Source: Neobacillus mesonae | Lineage (GTDB): Bacteria > Bacillota > Bacilli > Bacillales > Cytobacillaceae | DNA length: 64,000 nucleotides | NCBI RefSeq assembly: GCF_001636315.1 | Contig: NZ_KV440949.1 | Location: forward strand, 708,203-772,202 | Direction of reading: 5' to 3' | Shown: piece by piece, positions 1 through 10,017 of the stretch | Position numbering within the stretch: position 1 is the stretch's first letter | Layout: the number at the start of each line of letters is the position of its first letter | Notes under the pieces: generated by a model | Databases searched by the model: none | Told to the model about the DNA's origin: nothing | Seen by the model: only the letters and a program-made list of their open reading frames with translations | Made by a program: the position numbers and the translations under genes

Positions 1-594
1 AAACTGAAATAGAATTAAATCTAGCCTATGAGCCATTTGCTGGTCATTTTCACTTAGAGCCTTAAGCCTATTTTGCGTTTGTTCAAACCGGTGAAAGACT
101 TGGCGGTATTCTTCCATTGATGCGGCAATCTCTTCAGCACCAAATTGGTCGAGCAATGGAAGATGTCGTGTTTCATCCATTAGTTCCTGGTGTTCATGCT
201 GGCCGTGAATATCAACAAGGGCCGCACCTATTTCTCGAAGCACCGCTATCGTGACTAATTTCCCATTTATGCGGCATACGCTTTTTCCGGTGCGGGAAAT
301 ATCACGACGTAATACAACCATACCTTCTTCTATTTCGATACCAAATTCCAATGCTTTCTTATACACGGGATGACCAATCTCATCAATTTGAAATAAACCT
401 TCTATCTCTGCCTTATCTTTACCATGTCGTACAAACTCAGCCGACCCCCTGCCACCTGTCAATAAATGAATCGCATCGATGATTATGGACTTTCCCGCTC
501 CGGTTTCTCCAGTCAGAACCGAAAGACCTTTTTCAAAGGAGATTGACAGGTTTTCGATAATGGCAAAGTTTTTGATTGAAAGTTCAGCTAGCAA
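1..594 (-). CDS. recN: DNA repair protein RecN, N-terminal part (runs off window)
   Basis: SMC-like ATPase of recombinational double-strand break repair. Only the first 198 codons are inside the window. The translation begins LLAELSIKNFAIIE and carries the Walker A motif GETGAGKS at residues 29-36, followed by the RecN-type DIHGQHEHQELMD stretch. The start is a TTG at 592-594, preceded by a GGGGG ribosome-binding site about 7 bases upstream; no ATG fits the conserved N-terminus. It lies 16 bp downstream of argR on the same strand, the usual Bacillus argR-recN order, so co-transcription is likely. The identification is secure from the conserved N-terminal block; the C-terminal half cannot be judged. 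Confidence 0.95.
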   Translation of the reverse strand, partial: MLAELSIKNFAIIENLSISFEKGLSVLTGETGAGKSIIIDAIHLLTGGRGSAEFVRHGKDKAEIEGLFQIDEIGHPVYKKALEFGIEIEEGMVVLRRDISRTGKSVCRINGKLVTIAVLREIGAALVDIHGQHEHQELMDETRHLPLLDQFGAEEIAASMEEYRQVFHRFEQTQNRLKALSENDQQMAHRLDLILFQF

Positions 595-610
595 GAGTTA
601 TTCCCCCTAT

Positions 611-1060
611 TTAAAGCATCTCCAAGAACCTTTTAGTAATGACATCAATATCCTCCGGTGTCCGGCAAATAATAAGAATCGTGTCATCACCACAAATTGT
701 CCCTAAAATTTCGTCCCAATCCAAATGGTCAATGAGTGCTCCGATTGCCATCGCATTTCCAGGCAGACACTTCATTACTAATAAGTGTCCAGCTGAATCA
801 AGACGAATAAAGGCATCGATTAATGCCCTTTTTAATTTTTGCAATGGATTAAATCTTTGATCGGCCGGCAAGCTGTATTTATAGCGGCCATCACTTAACG
901 GAACCTTGACCAGATGAAGCTCTTTAATATCACGGGAAATAGTAGCCTGTGTTATGTTATAGCCGGCTTCCTTTAAAGCATCGACTAACTCATCCTGTGT
1001 CTCAATATCATTACTTGCAATGATTTCCCTAATTTTAATATGACGTTGACCTTTATTCAT
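611..1060 (-). CDS. argR: arginine repressor ArgR/AhrC
   Basis: Hexameric arginine-responsive regulator that represses arginine biosynthesis and activates catabolism. At 149 aa it matches B. subtilis AhrC in length. Residues 1-70 form the winged-helix DNA-binding domain ([14 protein letters not shown], then [15 protein letters not shown] with the recognition helix). The C-terminal oligomerisation and arginine-binding domain has the diagnostic [15 protein letters not shown] segment near residues 119-133. It lies between a TlyA-type methyltransferase gene and recN, as in other Bacillus. It is separated from the upstream gene by 134 bp holding a weak terminator and therefore probably has its own promoter. 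Confidence 0.96.
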   Translation of the reverse strand: MNKGQRHIKIREIIASNDIETQDELVDALKEAGYNITQATISRDIKELHLVKVPLSDGRYKYSLPADQRFNPLQKLKRALIDAFIRLDSAGHLLVMKCLPGNAMAIGALIDHLDWDEILGTICGDDTILIICRTPEDIDVITKRFLEML

Positions 1061-1173
1061 ATTGTCACCCCAATGATTTACCTGAGAACTTTGTAGTATA
1101 GTGTCGCATTTCCTTAAAGCTCATTCTACCAAAATTGAACATTTGTCCCTAATAATTATACACGAAAATACAT

Positions 1174-1202
1174 AAAAGGATAAGCAAGAGCTGCCTATCC
1201 TT
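1174..1202 (-). terminator. weak terminator-like hairpin after tlyA
   Basis: AAGGATA (1176-1182) pairs with TATCCTT (1196-1202), overlapping the stop codon of the upstream methyltransferase gene. On the minus strand the hairpin is followed by TTTTATGTATTTT, an imperfect U-tract. It may give partial termination before argR. Confidence 0.4.
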
Positions 1203-2031
1203 CTGTCTGTTTCGTATGAAATTCCTTATGTGCCTCATTTACTACTTCCTCAGGAGTAATTGGAAGCTGATTTGCACCGTATTCCTTTTCTCCTTCCCAA
1301 TTAAGATGGAGCAGGAATTCAATATTCCCATCTCCCCCTGTAATAGGTGAATAGGATAAATTCTTGATCATATACCCATGTCCCATTGAGAAATCAATAA
1401 TTTTTTGGATGACCTGAAGATGAACCTTCGCATCGCGGACAATCCCTTTTTTCCCAACCTGCTCACGCCCTGCCTCAAATTGCGGCTTCACCAACGCGAT
1501 AATATCACTGCCGGGAACAAGAAGTGTTTTTAAGACGGGTAAAATTAAAGTTAATGAGATAAAAGAAACATCAATTGTTGCAAAGTTCGGCATTTCTCCT
1601 GCAAGGTCTGCAGGAGTTACATATCGGAAATTAGTTCGTTCCATTACAACAACCCGATCATCCTGCCGAAGCTTCCAGGCAAGCTGATTATAGCCGACAT
1701 CAAGGGCATAAGAGCTTTTTGCACCATTTTGCAGGGCACAGTCGGTAAACCCTCCTGTTGAAGCACCAATGTCTAGAAGGACTTTATCAGCAACTACCAC
1801 ATCAAATACTTTTAATGCCTTCTCCAGCTTTAATCCCCCACGGCTGACGTACGGCATTATTTTTCCTTTGACAACAAGCGGAGTATCTATTTTAATTTTT
1901 TCACCCGGTTTCTCCAGCCGCTCCTCATTAGCGTATACTAGTCCTGCCATAACAGCACGTTTCGCTTTTTCCCGGGTTTCACATAGGCCTCTTTCTACAA
2001 GTAAAACATCTAATCGTTCTTTATTCTTCAT
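1195..2031 (-). CDS. TlyA-family rRNA 2'-O-methyltransferase (YqxC-like)
   Basis: Predicted SAM-dependent RNA methyltransferase. An N-terminal S4 RNA-binding domain (about residues 5-65, RLDVLLVERGLCETREKAKR) precedes an FtsJ-like Rossmann domain with the SAM motif DIGASTGGFTDC near residue 87 and the ALVKPQFEAGR segment. The 278-aa length fits the TlyA/YqxC family. TlyA proteins methylate 16S/23S rRNA and some have been described as haemolysins; activity here is inferred from family only. The ATG at 2031 lies 3 bp beyond the dxs stop codon, so the two genes are translationally adjacent in one operon. Confidence 0.9.
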   Translation of the reverse strand: MKNKERLDVLLVERGLCETREKAKRAVMAGLVYANEERLEKPGEKIKIDTPLVVKGKIMPYVSRGGLKLEKALKVFDVVVADKVLLDIGASTGGFTDCALQNGAKSSYALDVGYNQLAWKLRQDDRVVVMERTNFRYVTPADLAGEMPNFATIDVSFISLTLILPVLKTLLVPGSDIIALVKPQFEAGREQVGKKGIVRDAKVHLQVIQKIIDFSMGHGYMIKNLSYSPITGGDGNIEFLLHLNWEGEKEYGANQLPITPEEVVNEAHKEFHTKQTEG

Positions 2032-2034
2032 GGT

Positions 2035-3930
2035 TTATGCCCTTTGTTGCTTTTTTCCAGCCATGATTGAAATTCTTTTGACAACCTCATCGACAGTCAA
2101 GCCAATTTCTTCTAAAAGACAGGAAACATCTCCGTGTTCGATAAATTCATCCGGGATGCCCATTCGGTCAATATACGTATGGTAAAAACCTTGAGACTGT
2201 GCATATTCTAATACAGCACTGCCAAATCCGCCTTGCAGCACTGCTTCCTCAATTGTAAGCAGCGGAATATTATCATTGAATAGCGCAGTAAGCATTTTTC
2301 CGTCTAATGGTTTAATAAACCGGGCATTGATGACTCTAACAGAAATACCTTTCTTTTCAAGTCTCATTGCCGCATCCAAAGCCATTGGGATAGTCGTTCC
2401 AAAGGTTAAAATAGCAGCATCGTAGCCCTCTTTAATAACTTCCCATGTACCAATCGGAATCGTTTTTAGTTCTTGATCAAGCGGTACCCCGAGACCATTG
2501 CCGCGTGGGAATCTCATGGCAATAGGACCATTATCATAATTCAGTGCGGTATATACCATATGCTGTCCTTCATTTTCGTCCTTTGGCATCATTAACACGA
2601 TATTCGGAACATGTCTTAAAAAAGCAATATCAAATACACCTTGGTGGGTCTCACCATCGGCCCCAACAAGTCCGGCACGGTCAATGCCAATAAAGACATT
2701 TAAATTTTGCCGGCAAATATCATGGACAACCTGATCATATGCCCTTTGTAAGAATGTTGAATAAATAGCTAAAAATGGTTTCATGTTTTGTGTCGCAAGA
2801 CCCGCAGCAACGGTTGCCGCATGTTGTTCGGCAATTCCGACATCATACATCCGTTCAGGAAATTCACTGGCAAAGCCTTCAAGTTTAGAACCGACCGGCA
2901 TCGCCGGGGTAATCGCCACAATCCGTTCATCATCGCGGGCTACCCTACGTACTGTTTCACTTACAAGACTGCTCCATGCAGGAGGCTGCTTTTTAGTCGG
3001 CTTAACAAAATCTCCGGTGTCCATTTTATATGGCCCGGTTCCGTGCCAAGTTCCCTTTGTATCCGCTTCGGCAGGACGAAACCCTTTTCCTTTTTTCGTA
3101 ATAACATGAAGAAGAATTGGTCCTTCGGTCTTTTTGGCATAACTGAAATTTTCAAATAAAGCTTCAAAATTATGGCCATCAATCGGTCCGAGATAGGTGA
3201 ACCCTAATTCCTCAAAAAACATGCCGGAAACAAATAAATACTTTAGGCTATCCTTAATTCTTTCAGCTGTTGCAGCGAGTTTGCCGCCGACAGCAGGAAC
3301 CTTTTTCAATAAGACTTCTAGTTCATCTTTAACCCATTGGTATTTTCCTGCAGTCCGTAATTGCCCAAGAATATTATGCAAAGCACCTACGTTTGGAGCG
3401 ATAGACATTTCATTATCATTTAAAATGACAATCATGTCCTTTTTCTCATGTCCAATATGATTTAAGGCTTCTAAAGCCATTCCTCCGGTAAGTGCTCCAT
3501 CACCAATCACAGGGATGACGTAATTGTTTTCTTTTTTTAGGTCCCTGGCAATAGCCATTCCCATCGCAGCTGAGAGAGATGTTGAGCTGTGGCCTGTTTC
3601 CCATACGTCATGCTCACTCTCAATCCTTTTTGGAAAGCCGCATAGTCCCTTATATTGCCTTAATGTATCAAATTCTGATGCCCTGCCCGTAAGAATCTTA
3701 TGTACATAAGATTGATGGCCGACATCCCAAATAATCTTATCCTTCGGGCTGTCAAAACATTTATGCAAGGCAATCGTTAATTCTACAACCCCCAAATTGG
3801 GACCGATATGACCACCGGTAACTGAAAGCTTTTCAATCAAGAATTGACGAATGTCCTGACTTAAGGCTTCCAGATCTTTATTTGACATTCCTTTTAAAAA
3901 GGACGGGTCTTTTATTGATAATAGATCCAT
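2035..3930 (-). CDS. dxs: 1-deoxy-D-xylulose-5-phosphate synthase
   Basis: Thiamin-diphosphate enzyme that condenses pyruvate and glyceraldehyde-3-phosphate, the first step of the MEP isoprenoid pathway. The start chosen is the ATG at 3928-3930 ([15 protein letters not shown]), which matches the family N-terminus and gives 631 aa against about 633 in B. subtilis; the frame is open upstream with ATGs at 3951 and 3984. ThDP-binding residues are visible in [18 protein letters not shown] and the downstream [10 protein letters not shown]. The transketolase C-terminal domain includes [12 protein letters not shown]. Co-located ispA supplies the next part of isoprenoid synthesis. A structured leader with a terminator-like hairpin lies just upstream. 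Confidence 0.96.
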   Translation of the reverse strand: MDLLSIKDPSFLKGMSNKDLEALSQDIRQFLIEKLSVTGGHIGPNLGVVELTIALHKCFDSPKDKIIWDVGHQSYVHKILTGRASEFDTLRQYKGLCGFPKRIESEHDVWETGHSSTSLSAAMGMAIARDLKKENNYVIPVIGDGALTGGMALEALNHIGHEKKDMIVILNDNEMSIAPNVGALHNILGQLRTAGKYQWVKDELEVLLKKVPAVGGKLAATAERIKDSLKYLFVSGMFFEELGFTYLGPIDGHNFEALFENFSYAKKTEGPILLHVITKKGKGFRPAEADTKGTWHGTGPYKMDTGDFVKPTKKQPPAWSSLVSETVRRVARDDERIVAITPAMPVGSKLEGFASEFPERMYDVGIAEQHAATVAAGLATQNMKPFLAIYSTFLQRAYDQVVHDICRQNLNVFIGIDRAGLVGADGETHQGVFDIAFLRHVPNIVLMMPKDENEGQHMVYTALNYDNGPIAMRFPRGNGLGVPLDQELKTIPIGTWEVIKEGYDAAILTFGTTIPMALDAAMRLEKKGISVRVINARFIKPLDGKMLTALFNDNIPLLTIEEAVLQGGFGSAVLEYAQSQGFYHTYIDRMGIPDEFIEHGDVSCLLEEIGLTVDEVVKRISIMAGKKQQRA

Positions 3931-3984
3931 TGATGGACCACTCACTTTCATACTTTTTCTTCTAGAAGTAAAGGGGCGGAGCAT

Positions 3985-4110
3985 GGCATAAAAAAATCCA
4001 CTTAACTCGTTAAGTTAAAAATTTTAAACTTTAGATTCGAGAGGTTTAGCTCTCAACCGCCTTATCCTTAAAAATAGCCGCTAACACAATCGTGCGGGCG
4101 GCCTTTACAA
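3985..4110 (-). other. structured intergenic segment between ispA and dxs (possible small RNA or leader)
   Basis: Minus-strand order of hairpins: GCCGC/GCGGC (4098-4102 with 4077-4081, enclosing a CAC/GTG pairing), then GAGAG/CTCTC (4050-4054 with 4039-4043), then ACTTAAC-GA-GTTAAGT (4000-4015) followed about 4 nt later by a run of seven T. The last hairpin resembles an intrinsic terminator placed directly before dxs. It could be an ispA terminator, an attenuator of dxs or the end of a small RNA. I do not recognise it as a known RNA family. Confidence 0.35.
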
Positions 4111-4169
4111 CGTATCAACATTGAAAACAATTATAACACAGTTCCTACATTGTCTCAAATTCCCGTTGG

Positions 4170-5063
4170 TTAGTGATTTCTAGATGCCACCAGATCTGTA
4201 ATTTCTAGAAGGAGTTCCGTATTTAATGCTGTTTTAGCTAAATATTCTTTTGCCAGATTAATTTGCGTTTGCAAGGCATCTTGCGCCCCTTCAAGTGATA
4301 ACAATAGGGGATACGTGCTTTTATGATTTGCTGTATCACTCCCTACCGGCTTGCCCATCAATTGTTGATTCCCTGTCAGATCAAGGATGTCATCCTGAAT
4401 TTGAAAAGCAAGCCCTAGGTGGTGGGCAAATTGTGACAAGTTGTTGAGCATGCTTTGATTTGCTCCCGCTAGCATCGCCCCGGCTAAAACACTAAACCTT
4501 AACAGCTTTCCTGTCTTATGAATATGTATATATTCAAGCTCCTCAAGGGTTAATGTTTTCTCCTCGCCCTCCATGTCAGCGACCTGTCCGCCAACCATTC
4601 CTTCTGCTCCCGCCGCCTTCGCCATTTCCACGATTACATTCAATTTTACTTCAGGAGAGGCGACATCGCTTGGGATTTTATTTATTACCTCAAAGCTGTA
4701 TGTTAACAGAGCATCTCCGGCAAGTGTTGCAATGGCATCACCAAACACTTTATGATTCGTTGGTTTTCCTCTGCGAAGATCATCATTGTCCATGCTTGGC
4801 AAATCATCGTGAATTAAGGAATAAGTATGGATCATTTCTACTGCGGCAGCGGCTGCAAGTCCATTTTCGGGATTTGTCCCGAATGCGTCAAGAGTTGCGA
4901 ATAACAGTAAAGGACGGATCCGTTTGCCTCCAGCTTCTAGAGAATAAATCATTGATTCTTTTATAATAGCTGGAGCGTTAAGTTCTTCAACTAATCGTCG
5001 AAGCTCGCGTTCCAATAATTGTTTGTATTTCGTAGAAAATTCGTCTAAATCTCGAAGTTTCAA
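4170..5063 (-). CDS. ispA: geranyltranstransferase (farnesyl diphosphate synthase)
   Basis: Short-chain all-trans prenyl diphosphate synthase making C15 FPP from IPP and DMAPP/GPP. The 297-aa protein has the first Asp-rich motif DDLPSMDND near residue 91 and the second DDILD near residue 230, plus the GGKRIRPLL substrate-binding segment at about residue 46. The ATG lies 3 bp after xseB, with GAGGAATAGGG upstream as ribosome-binding site inside the xseB end. The order xseA-xseB-ispA-dxs is standard in Bacillus and links isoprenoid supply (quinones, undecaprenyl phosphate) to one transcription unit. Confidence 0.94.
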   Translation of the reverse strand: MKLRDLDEFSTKYKQLLERELRRLVEELNAPAIIKESMIYSLEAGGKRIRPLLLFATLDAFGTNPENGLAAAAAVEMIHTYSLIHDDLPSMDNDDLRRGKPTNHKVFGDAIATLAGDALLTYSFEVINKIPSDVASPEVKLNVIVEMAKAAGAEGMVGGQVADMEGEEKTLTLEELEYIHIHKTGKLLRFSVLAGAMLAGANQSMLNNLSQFAHHLGLAFQIQDDILDLTGNQQLMGKPVGSDTANHKSTYPLLLSLEGAQDALQTQINLAKEYLAKTALNTELLLEITDLVASRNH

Positions 5064-5066
5064 ACC

Positions 5067-5300
5067 CTATTCCTCCTCGCCAATGGAAAAACTCTCCTGC
5101 CGTCCATCCTCTGTAATAATTTGCGTTAATTGCTCCTCAACGCTTTTCAATTTATCATGGCAAAGTTTGGATAATTCCATACCTTCTTTATAAAAAATAA
5201 TTGCTTCTTCTAACGGGACATCGCCCTCTTCAAGTTTTTCAACAATCTTTTCAAGCTTTGACATCGCTTCTTCAAACGTTACGTTTTTGTCAGTTGTCAT
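5067..5300 (-). CDS. xseB: exodeoxyribonuclease VII small subunit
   Basis: Small subunit of the XseAB single-strand exonuclease, which degrades ssDNA bidirectionally. The 77-aa protein is almost all helical with the family core [33 protein letters not shown]. Its start overlaps the end of xseA by 11 bp, consistent with translational coupling and fixed subunit ratio. Length and context both fit; the acidic tail (IGEEE) is typical. Confidence 0.95.
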   Translation of the reverse strand: MTTDKNVTFEEAMSKLEKIVEKLEEGDVPLEEAIIFYKEGMELSKLCHDKLKSVEEQLTQIITEDGRQESFSIGEEE

Positions 5301-6651
5301 GTTTTTCGTTCTCCTTTACATTCTCCACTTTACAAAACAAGCTGCCATCCGTCAGCTGGATTTGTACCCGATCTTCCGCCTTTACTTGGCTGACACTTTT
5401 CATGAGATGGTTATCTTCCGTATAGGCTAGGCTATAACCCCTCTCCATAATTTTCAGTGGGCTTAACGCCTGCAATGTAGCGATCATCCGATCAAAATCC
5501 GTTTGCTTTTTAGCTAAAATCTGCCCCATTGAGCGGATCAAATCTTTTTGCCCCCTCTCTGTTCGCAATTTTGCTTCCCGAATCATTTCTTTAGGATTAT
5601 TTCGCTCGAGCCGCTTGTAAAGAATTTCATGCTGATTATTTTTCAAAAGCGATAATCGTGAAGCACCGCGCACTAGCATTTCTGTTAATTTGTCTAGCTG
5701 CTCAAGCTTTTGTTCATACAATCTGTGCGGATAACGGAAGGCATAAGATTTCTGAACCCTTGTTAGGCGTTCTTTCTCAAAACGGAATTTCTCCTGCATG
5801 ACCCGAATCAGCCGTGTTTGCCGCTGCAGGACACGGTCCATTAATTCATCTATATGGGGGACGGCTAGTTCAGCTGCTCCGGTTGGTGTAGGTGCCCTTA
5901 AGTCGGCCACGAAATCAGCAATTGTAAAATCCGTTTCATGACCTACAGCTGAGATGATCGGAATGGAGGAAGCATAAATTGCCCGGGCTACCACTTCTTC
6001 ATTAAAAGCCCACAGTTCTTCAATCGATCCTCCGCCGCGTCCGACAATTAAAATATCGATATCCATCCCGGCATTGGCTTTTTCTATTGCCTTTGCAATA
6101 GATGGGGCGGCCTGTTCACCTTGGACGAGAACCGGGAAAACAAGGATATTCACAATTGGATAGCGCCGTTTGATAGTCGTTATGACGTCTCTAATCGCTG
6201 CACCGGTTGGGGAGGTAATCACCCCGACTGTTCTTGGAAATAGCGGAAGCGGCTTTTTCTTGTCCAAAGCAAACAATCCTTCAGCTTCAAGCTTTTGCTT
6301 AAGCTGCTCATAGGCAAGAAATAATTCACCAATACCGTCCGGCTGCATTTCTTTAATGTAGATTTGATACTGTCCGCTTGGTTCGTAAACGGTAATATCA
6401 CCTTTCACAATCACCTTCATGCCATTCTCCGGCACAAACTTCATCGCCCGGGAATGGCTGGCAAACATGACAGCAAGAATACGGGCCTTCTCATCCTTTA
6501 GTGTAAAATACATATGCCCGCTTGAATGCTGTTTAAAGTTTGATATTTCACCACGAACATGTAGATCACGTAAATGGGGATCTGCATCAAATTTCCTTTT
6601 TATGTATTTGGTTAAAGCATTTACAGATAAGTATTGCTGCTCTTCCATCAT
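5290..6651 (-). CDS. xseA: exodeoxyribonuclease VII large subunit
   Basis: Catalytic subunit of exonuclease VII. At 453 aa it has an N-terminal OB fold (residues 1-110, [16 protein letters not shown]), the catalytic domain with [14 protein letters not shown] near 137 and [15 protein letters not shown] near 202, and a long coiled-coil region from about 270 on that binds XseB copies. The family motif [29 protein letters not shown] is intact. Translation starts at one of two adjacent ATGs at 6646-6651. A large terminator hairpin separates it from folD upstream. Confidence 0.95.
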   Translation of the reverse strand: MMEEQQYLSVNALTKYIKRKFDADPHLRDLHVRGEISNFKQHSSGHMYFTLKDEKARILAVMFASHSRAMKFVPENGMKVIVKGDITVYEPSGQYQIYIKEMQPDGIGELFLAYEQLKQKLEAEGLFALDKKKPLPLFPRTVGVITSPTGAAIRDVITTIKRRYPIVNILVFPVLVQGEQAAPSIAKAIEKANAGMDIDILIVGRGGGSIEELWAFNEEVVARAIYASSIPIISAVGHETDFTIADFVADLRAPTPTGAAELAVPHIDELMDRVLQRQTRLIRVMQEKFRFEKERLTRVQKSYAFRYPHRLYEQKLEQLDKLTEMLVRGASRLSLLKNNQHEILYKRLERNNPKEMIREAKLRTERGQKDLIRSMGQILAKKQTDFDRMIATLQALSPLKIMERGYSLAYTEDNHLMKSVSQVKAEDRVQIQLTDGSLFCKVENVKENEKHDN

Positions 6652-6670
6652 AGCACCTTCTTTTTAGAAC

Positions 6671-6763
6671 AAAAAAATCTGTCCTTACCTATTATATATT
6701 TAGCCCTTGTTTTTGTCCGCTAAAACAATTAAAAAGAGGGCTAAACAAATAAAAGATAAGGAC
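6671..6763 (-). terminator. long two-segment terminator after folD
   Basis: On the minus strand GTCCTTATC (6755-6763) pairs with GATAAGGAC-like GGTAAGGAC (6681-6689), and an inner arm TTTAGCCCT pairs with AGGGCTAAA. A run of seven T follows (6671-6677 as A on the plus strand). The hairpin fills nearly the whole folD-xseA gap. Confidence 0.75.
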
Positions 6764-6775
6764 AAGATAAATGAA

Positions 6776-7630
6776 TTAGCGATTGATGCTTTCCTCAGCT
6801 GATTTTAAAGTATTATACATCAGCATTGTGATTGTCATTGGACCTACTCCCTTAGGTACTGGAGTGATAAAACCTGCTATTTCGCTTACTTCTGCAAAAT
6901 CTACATCGCCGCAAAGCTTTCCTTCTTCATTACGGTTAATACCTACATCAATGACAACCGCGCCTTCTTTGACATGTTCGGCTTTGATGAAGTTTGCGAT
7001 TCCTACCGCCGCTACTAAAATGTCTGCCTGTTTCGTATGAAACTTTAAATCTTTTGTCCTGGAATGGCAATAGGTTACGGTTGCATGCTGATTAAGCATT
7101 AACTGCCCTACCGGCTTTCCGACGATATTACTTCTGCCTACAACAACTACATGTTTCCCTGCAACCGAAATCCCTGTTTCTTCAAGCATCACCATAATGC
7201 CATATGGTGTGCATGGAAGGAATGCATTTTGGCCGGTCATCATTCTGCCGATATTTACCGGATGGAAACCATCAACATCTTTTGAAGGAGAAATCGACTC
7301 GATTACTTTTTTCTCATCAATATGTTTTGGAATCGGGAGCTGCACCAAAATCCCATGGATTTCAGCATCGTGGTTCAGCTCATCAATTTTAGCCAGCAGC
7401 TCTTCTTCCGAAACTTCTTCAGGCAATTCAATTAATAGAGAGTGCATCCCCAGCTCCTGACAAGCTTTTTGTTTATTTGTTACATATGTACGTGAAGCAT
7501 GATTGTTACCAACAAGAATAACAGCCAAGCCAGGCGTGACACCATTTTCTTTTAATTTCGATACCTCTTTAGCAATTTCTTCTCTTTTTTTTGCAGCAAT
7601 TTCTTTACCATTAATGATTTCAGCAGTCAT
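6776..7630 (-). CDS. folD: bifunctional methylene-THF dehydrogenase / methenyl-THF cyclohydrolase
   Basis: Interconverts 5,10-methylene-, methenyl- and 10-formyl-tetrahydrofolate using NADP. The 284-aa protein shows the catalytic region [17 protein letters not shown] with the Lys near residue 54, the [13 protein letters not shown] motif near 95, PCTPYGIM near 140 and the nucleotide-binding [13 protein letters not shown] near 161-173. Downstream [18 protein letters not shown] completes the signature. The gene sits between nusB and xseA as in B. subtilis. The one-carbon pathway links functionally to the glycine cleavage genes at 40-44 kb. Confidence 0.96.
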   Translation of the reverse strand: MTAEIINGKEIAAKKREEIAKEVSKLKENGVTPGLAVILVGNNHASRTYVTNKQKACQELGMHSLLIELPEEVSEEELLAKIDELNHDAEIHGILVQLPIPKHIDEKKVIESISPSKDVDGFHPVNIGRMMTGQNAFLPCTPYGIMVMLEETGISVAGKHVVVVGRSNIVGKPVGQLMLNQHATVTYCHSRTKDLKFHTKQADILVAAVGIANFIKAEHVKEGAVVIDVGINRNEEGKLCGDVDFAEVSEIAGFITPVPKGVGPMTITMLMYNTLKSAEESINR

Positions 7631-7667
7631 TCGCTCTTCCTCCCCTAATAAATTCTAATGATGTTTC

Positions 7668-8057
7668 CTATAGATTTTGCTTCACCTTCGATAGAACAGC
7701 ATTAATAAATTTGCTTGATTGGTCATCTCCATATATTTTGGCAATTTCAATTGCTTCATCTAAAATGACATTCTTAGGTACTTCCTCTTGTAAAAACATC
7801 AATTCATATACAGCTATTCGTAACAAGTTACGATCAACAGTTGCCAGCCGGTCGATAGACCATTTTTCAAGGTTTTCTACGATTAATCCGTCAATTTTCG
7901 CTTTATTCTCTACAACCCCTGAAACAAGACCTGTTAAATATTCGTCTCCCGCCTCCCCATCTAAAACATGTTCAATCGCTGATGATGGCTCACTATTGCT
8001 GACATCAATTTGAAATAGAGCCTGTAACGCCTTTTCTCTAGCTGTTCTTCTTTTCAT
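7668..8057 (-). CDS. nusB: transcription antitermination factor NusB
   Basis: RNA-binding partner of NusE/S10 in antitermination complexes on rRNA operons. I place the start at the ATG 8055-8057 (MKRRTAREKALQALFQIDVS), which matches the conserved N-terminus and has AGGAG about 9 bases upstream; the frame extends 18 codons further but without family similarity. The resulting 129 aa agrees with about 131 in B. subtilis. The conserved VPKNVILDEAIEIAKIYGDDQSSKFINAVLS region is complete. Confidence 0.95.
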   Translation of the reverse strand: MKRRTAREKALQALFQIDVSNSEPSSAIEHVLDGEAGDEYLTGLVSGVVENKAKIDGLIVENLEKWSIDRLATVDRNLLRIAVYELMFLQEEVPKNVILDEAIEIAKIYGDDQSSKFINAVLSKVKQNL

Positions 8058-8180
8058 TATATCGTGTTCTCCTTTAAATATAGTAACTGACATTTGACAA
8101 TTTTTTATCATATTATAGTATTTAACAAAATGATAATAGCATAACTATTTTTACTCTGCACCCTAAATTGCCATTTCCTA

Positions 8181-8211
8181 AAAAGAAAAACCAAAGGATC
8201 TGATCCTTTGG
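8181..8211 (-). terminator. intrinsic terminator after yqhY
   Basis: Perfect hairpin CCAAAGGATC/GATCCTTTGG (8191-8211) followed on the minus strand by TTTTTCTTTTT (8181-8190). It ends the accB-accC-yqhY unit. Confidence 0.9.
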
Positions 8212-8221
8212 CTTTCACAAG

Positions 8222-8629
8222 TTAAACTTCTTCTTCAATAACCGGTTCCTGCTTTGGTGTGTCGAAGTGGACCCCAACAATGTGGATGTTTACTTCCTCA
8301 GGGTCTAAAGCTGTCATATTGATTAATGCCTGACGGATATTTTCTTGTATCTTTCCGGCAACAGCTGGAATTGAGACACCAAACTTCATTAAACAGTACA
8401 CATCAATGATAATTCCAGATTCCGTCAGCTCAACCTTGACGCCTTTTCCATGATTTTTCTTTCCTAAGCGTTCGACAACTCCCGTTGCAAAATTGCCGCG
8501 CATCCCTGAAACGCCCTCAACCTCAGAAGCTGCAATACCTGCAATTACTTCAATTACCTCAGGAGCAATTTCAATTTTTCCATGACTATTATTCCCTTGC
8601 TCCATCTCTAAAATATTTAATTCGCTCAT
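8222..8629 (-). CDS. yqhY: Asp23/Gls24 family protein (YqhY)
   Basis: Small cytoplasmic protein of the Asp23/Gls24 envelope-stress family. The 135-aa sequence has the family features GKIEIAPEVIEVIAGIAASEVEGVSGM and VELTESGIIIDVYCLMKFGVSIPAVAGKIQENI. It ends in an acidic tail (EEEV). It follows accC by 23 bp and belongs to the accB-accC-yqhY operon; in B. subtilis loss of YqhY perturbs acetyl-CoA carboxylase activity and selects suppressors in acc genes, so a role in tuning fatty-acid synthesis is inferred. Confidence 0.92.
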   Translation of the reverse strand: MSELNILEMEQGNNSHGKIEIAPEVIEVIAGIAASEVEGVSGMRGNFATGVVERLGKKNHGKGVKVELTESGIIIDVYCLMKFGVSIPAVAGKIQENIRQALINMTALDPEEVNIHIVGVHFDTPKQEPVIEEEV

Positions 8630-8652
8630 TCAAAACACCTCCAGTTATTAAA

Positions 8653-10002
8653 CTACTTCATGATTTCGTGTAATTCCAGGAATTTGGTATTGAAGTTACC
8701 TTCAACAAAATCCTCATGATCAAGCAGTCTTAAATGGAATGGAATGGTTGTATGGATTCCTTCAACAACAAACTCACTAAGTGCCCTTTTCATTCTGGCA
8801 ATGGCTTCATCACGGGTGCTTCCATAGGCAATTACTTTAGCAATCATTGAATCGTAATAAGGCGGAATCGTATACCCCGGATAAGCAGCAGAATCAATTC
8901 GTACACCTAGCCCGCCAGGAGGTAAATACATTTTGATTTTTCCGGCGGAAGGCATGAAATTCTTTTCCGGATTCTCCGCATTAATTCGGCATTCAATCGC
9001 CCAGCCATTAAAGGTAACATCCCCTTGGGATAACGATAACTTTTCACCACTAGCTACACGGATTTGCTCTTTAATAAGATCAATGCCGGTAACCATTTCT
9101 GTTACCGGATGTTCCACCTGAATCCTCGTGTTCATTTCCATGAAATAAAATTTACGGTTGCGGTAGTCATATATAAATTCTACCGTCCCTGCGCCCGAAT
9201 AATCAACTGCTTTTGCTGCTTTAACCGCTGCATTACCCATTTCTTCGCGGATTTCTCCGTCAAGAGCAGGAGACGGTGTTTCCTCTAACAGCTTTTGCAA
9301 TCTGCGCTGAATGGAGCAATCCCTTTCACCTAAATGAATCGCATTGCCATAATTATCTGCAAGCACTTGGATTTCAACATGACGAAAATCTTCAATATAT
9401 TTTTCAATATAAACACCAGGGTTGCCAAAAGCAGTTAACGCTTCCTGCTGAGTAATATTGATTCCTTTAATCAATTCTTGTTCGTTTTTCGCAACGCGGA
9501 TTCCTTTACCGCCTCCGCCTGCTGTTGCTTTAATAATGACTGGATATTTGATTTTTTCCGCAAGCTCAAGAGCATCATCGATATCATTAACGATTCCTTG
9601 AGAGCCTGGTACAATTGGGACGCCCGCTTCACGCATCGTTTCCCTGGCAATATCCTTAGTTCCCATTTTGGTGATTGCCTCTGGACTTGGTCCAACGAAG
9701 GTAATATTACATTCGCGGCATAGCTCAGCAAAATCGGCATTTTCCGCCAAGAAACCATATCCTGGATGGATGGCATCGCAAGCTGTCAATTTCGCAACAC
9801 TGATAATATTAGTTACATTTAAATAGCTGTCTTTTGATGCAGTGGGTCCAATACAGTAGGCCTCATCCGCCAGCTGCACATGAAGAGCTTCACGATCCGC
9901 TTCCGAATAAACAGCAACGGACTCAATCCCCATATCCCGGCAGGCACGAATAATCCTGACGGCAATTTCTCCCCTGTTTGCAATTAACAGTTTTTTAATC
10001 AT
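8653..10002 (-). CDS. accC: acetyl-CoA carboxylase biotin carboxylase subunit
   Basis: ATP-dependent carboxylation of the biotin on AccB, first half-reaction of malonyl-CoA synthesis. The 449-aa protein starts [21 protein letters not shown] and has the ATP-grasp glycine-rich loop [13 protein letters not shown] near residue 160, the ERDCSIQRR motif near 230 and the catalytic [17 protein letters not shown] near 287. It lies 15 bp after accB in the same operon. All key motifs are intact. Confidence 0.97.
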   Translation of the reverse strand: MIKKLLIANRGEIAVRIIRACRDMGIESVAVYSEADREALHVQLADEAYCIGPTASKDSYLNVTNIISVAKLTACDAIHPGYGFLAENADFAELCRECNITFVGPSPEAITKMGTKDIARETMREAGVPIVPGSQGIVNDIDDALELAEKIKYPVIIKATAGGGGKGIRVAKNEQELIKGINITQQEALTAFGNPGVYIEKYIEDFRHVEIQVLADNYGNAIHLGERDCSIQRRLQKLLEETPSPALDGEIREEMGNAAVKAAKAVDYSGAGTVEFIYDYRNRKFYFMEMNTRIQVEHPVTEMVTGIDLIKEQIRVASGEKLSLSQGDVTFNGWAIECRINAENPEKNFMPSAGKIKMYLPPGGLGVRIDSAAYPGYTIPPYYDSMIAKVIAYGSTRDEAIARMKRALSEFVVEGIHTTIPFHLRLLDHEDFVEGNFNTKFLELHEIMK

Positions 10003-10017
10003 CCTGTTTACCGCTCC

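Noticed and set aside
1769..2185. 138-codon plus-strand frame across the tlyA-dxs boundary
   Set aside because: It is the reverse complement of two well-supported genes, with low-complexity composition.
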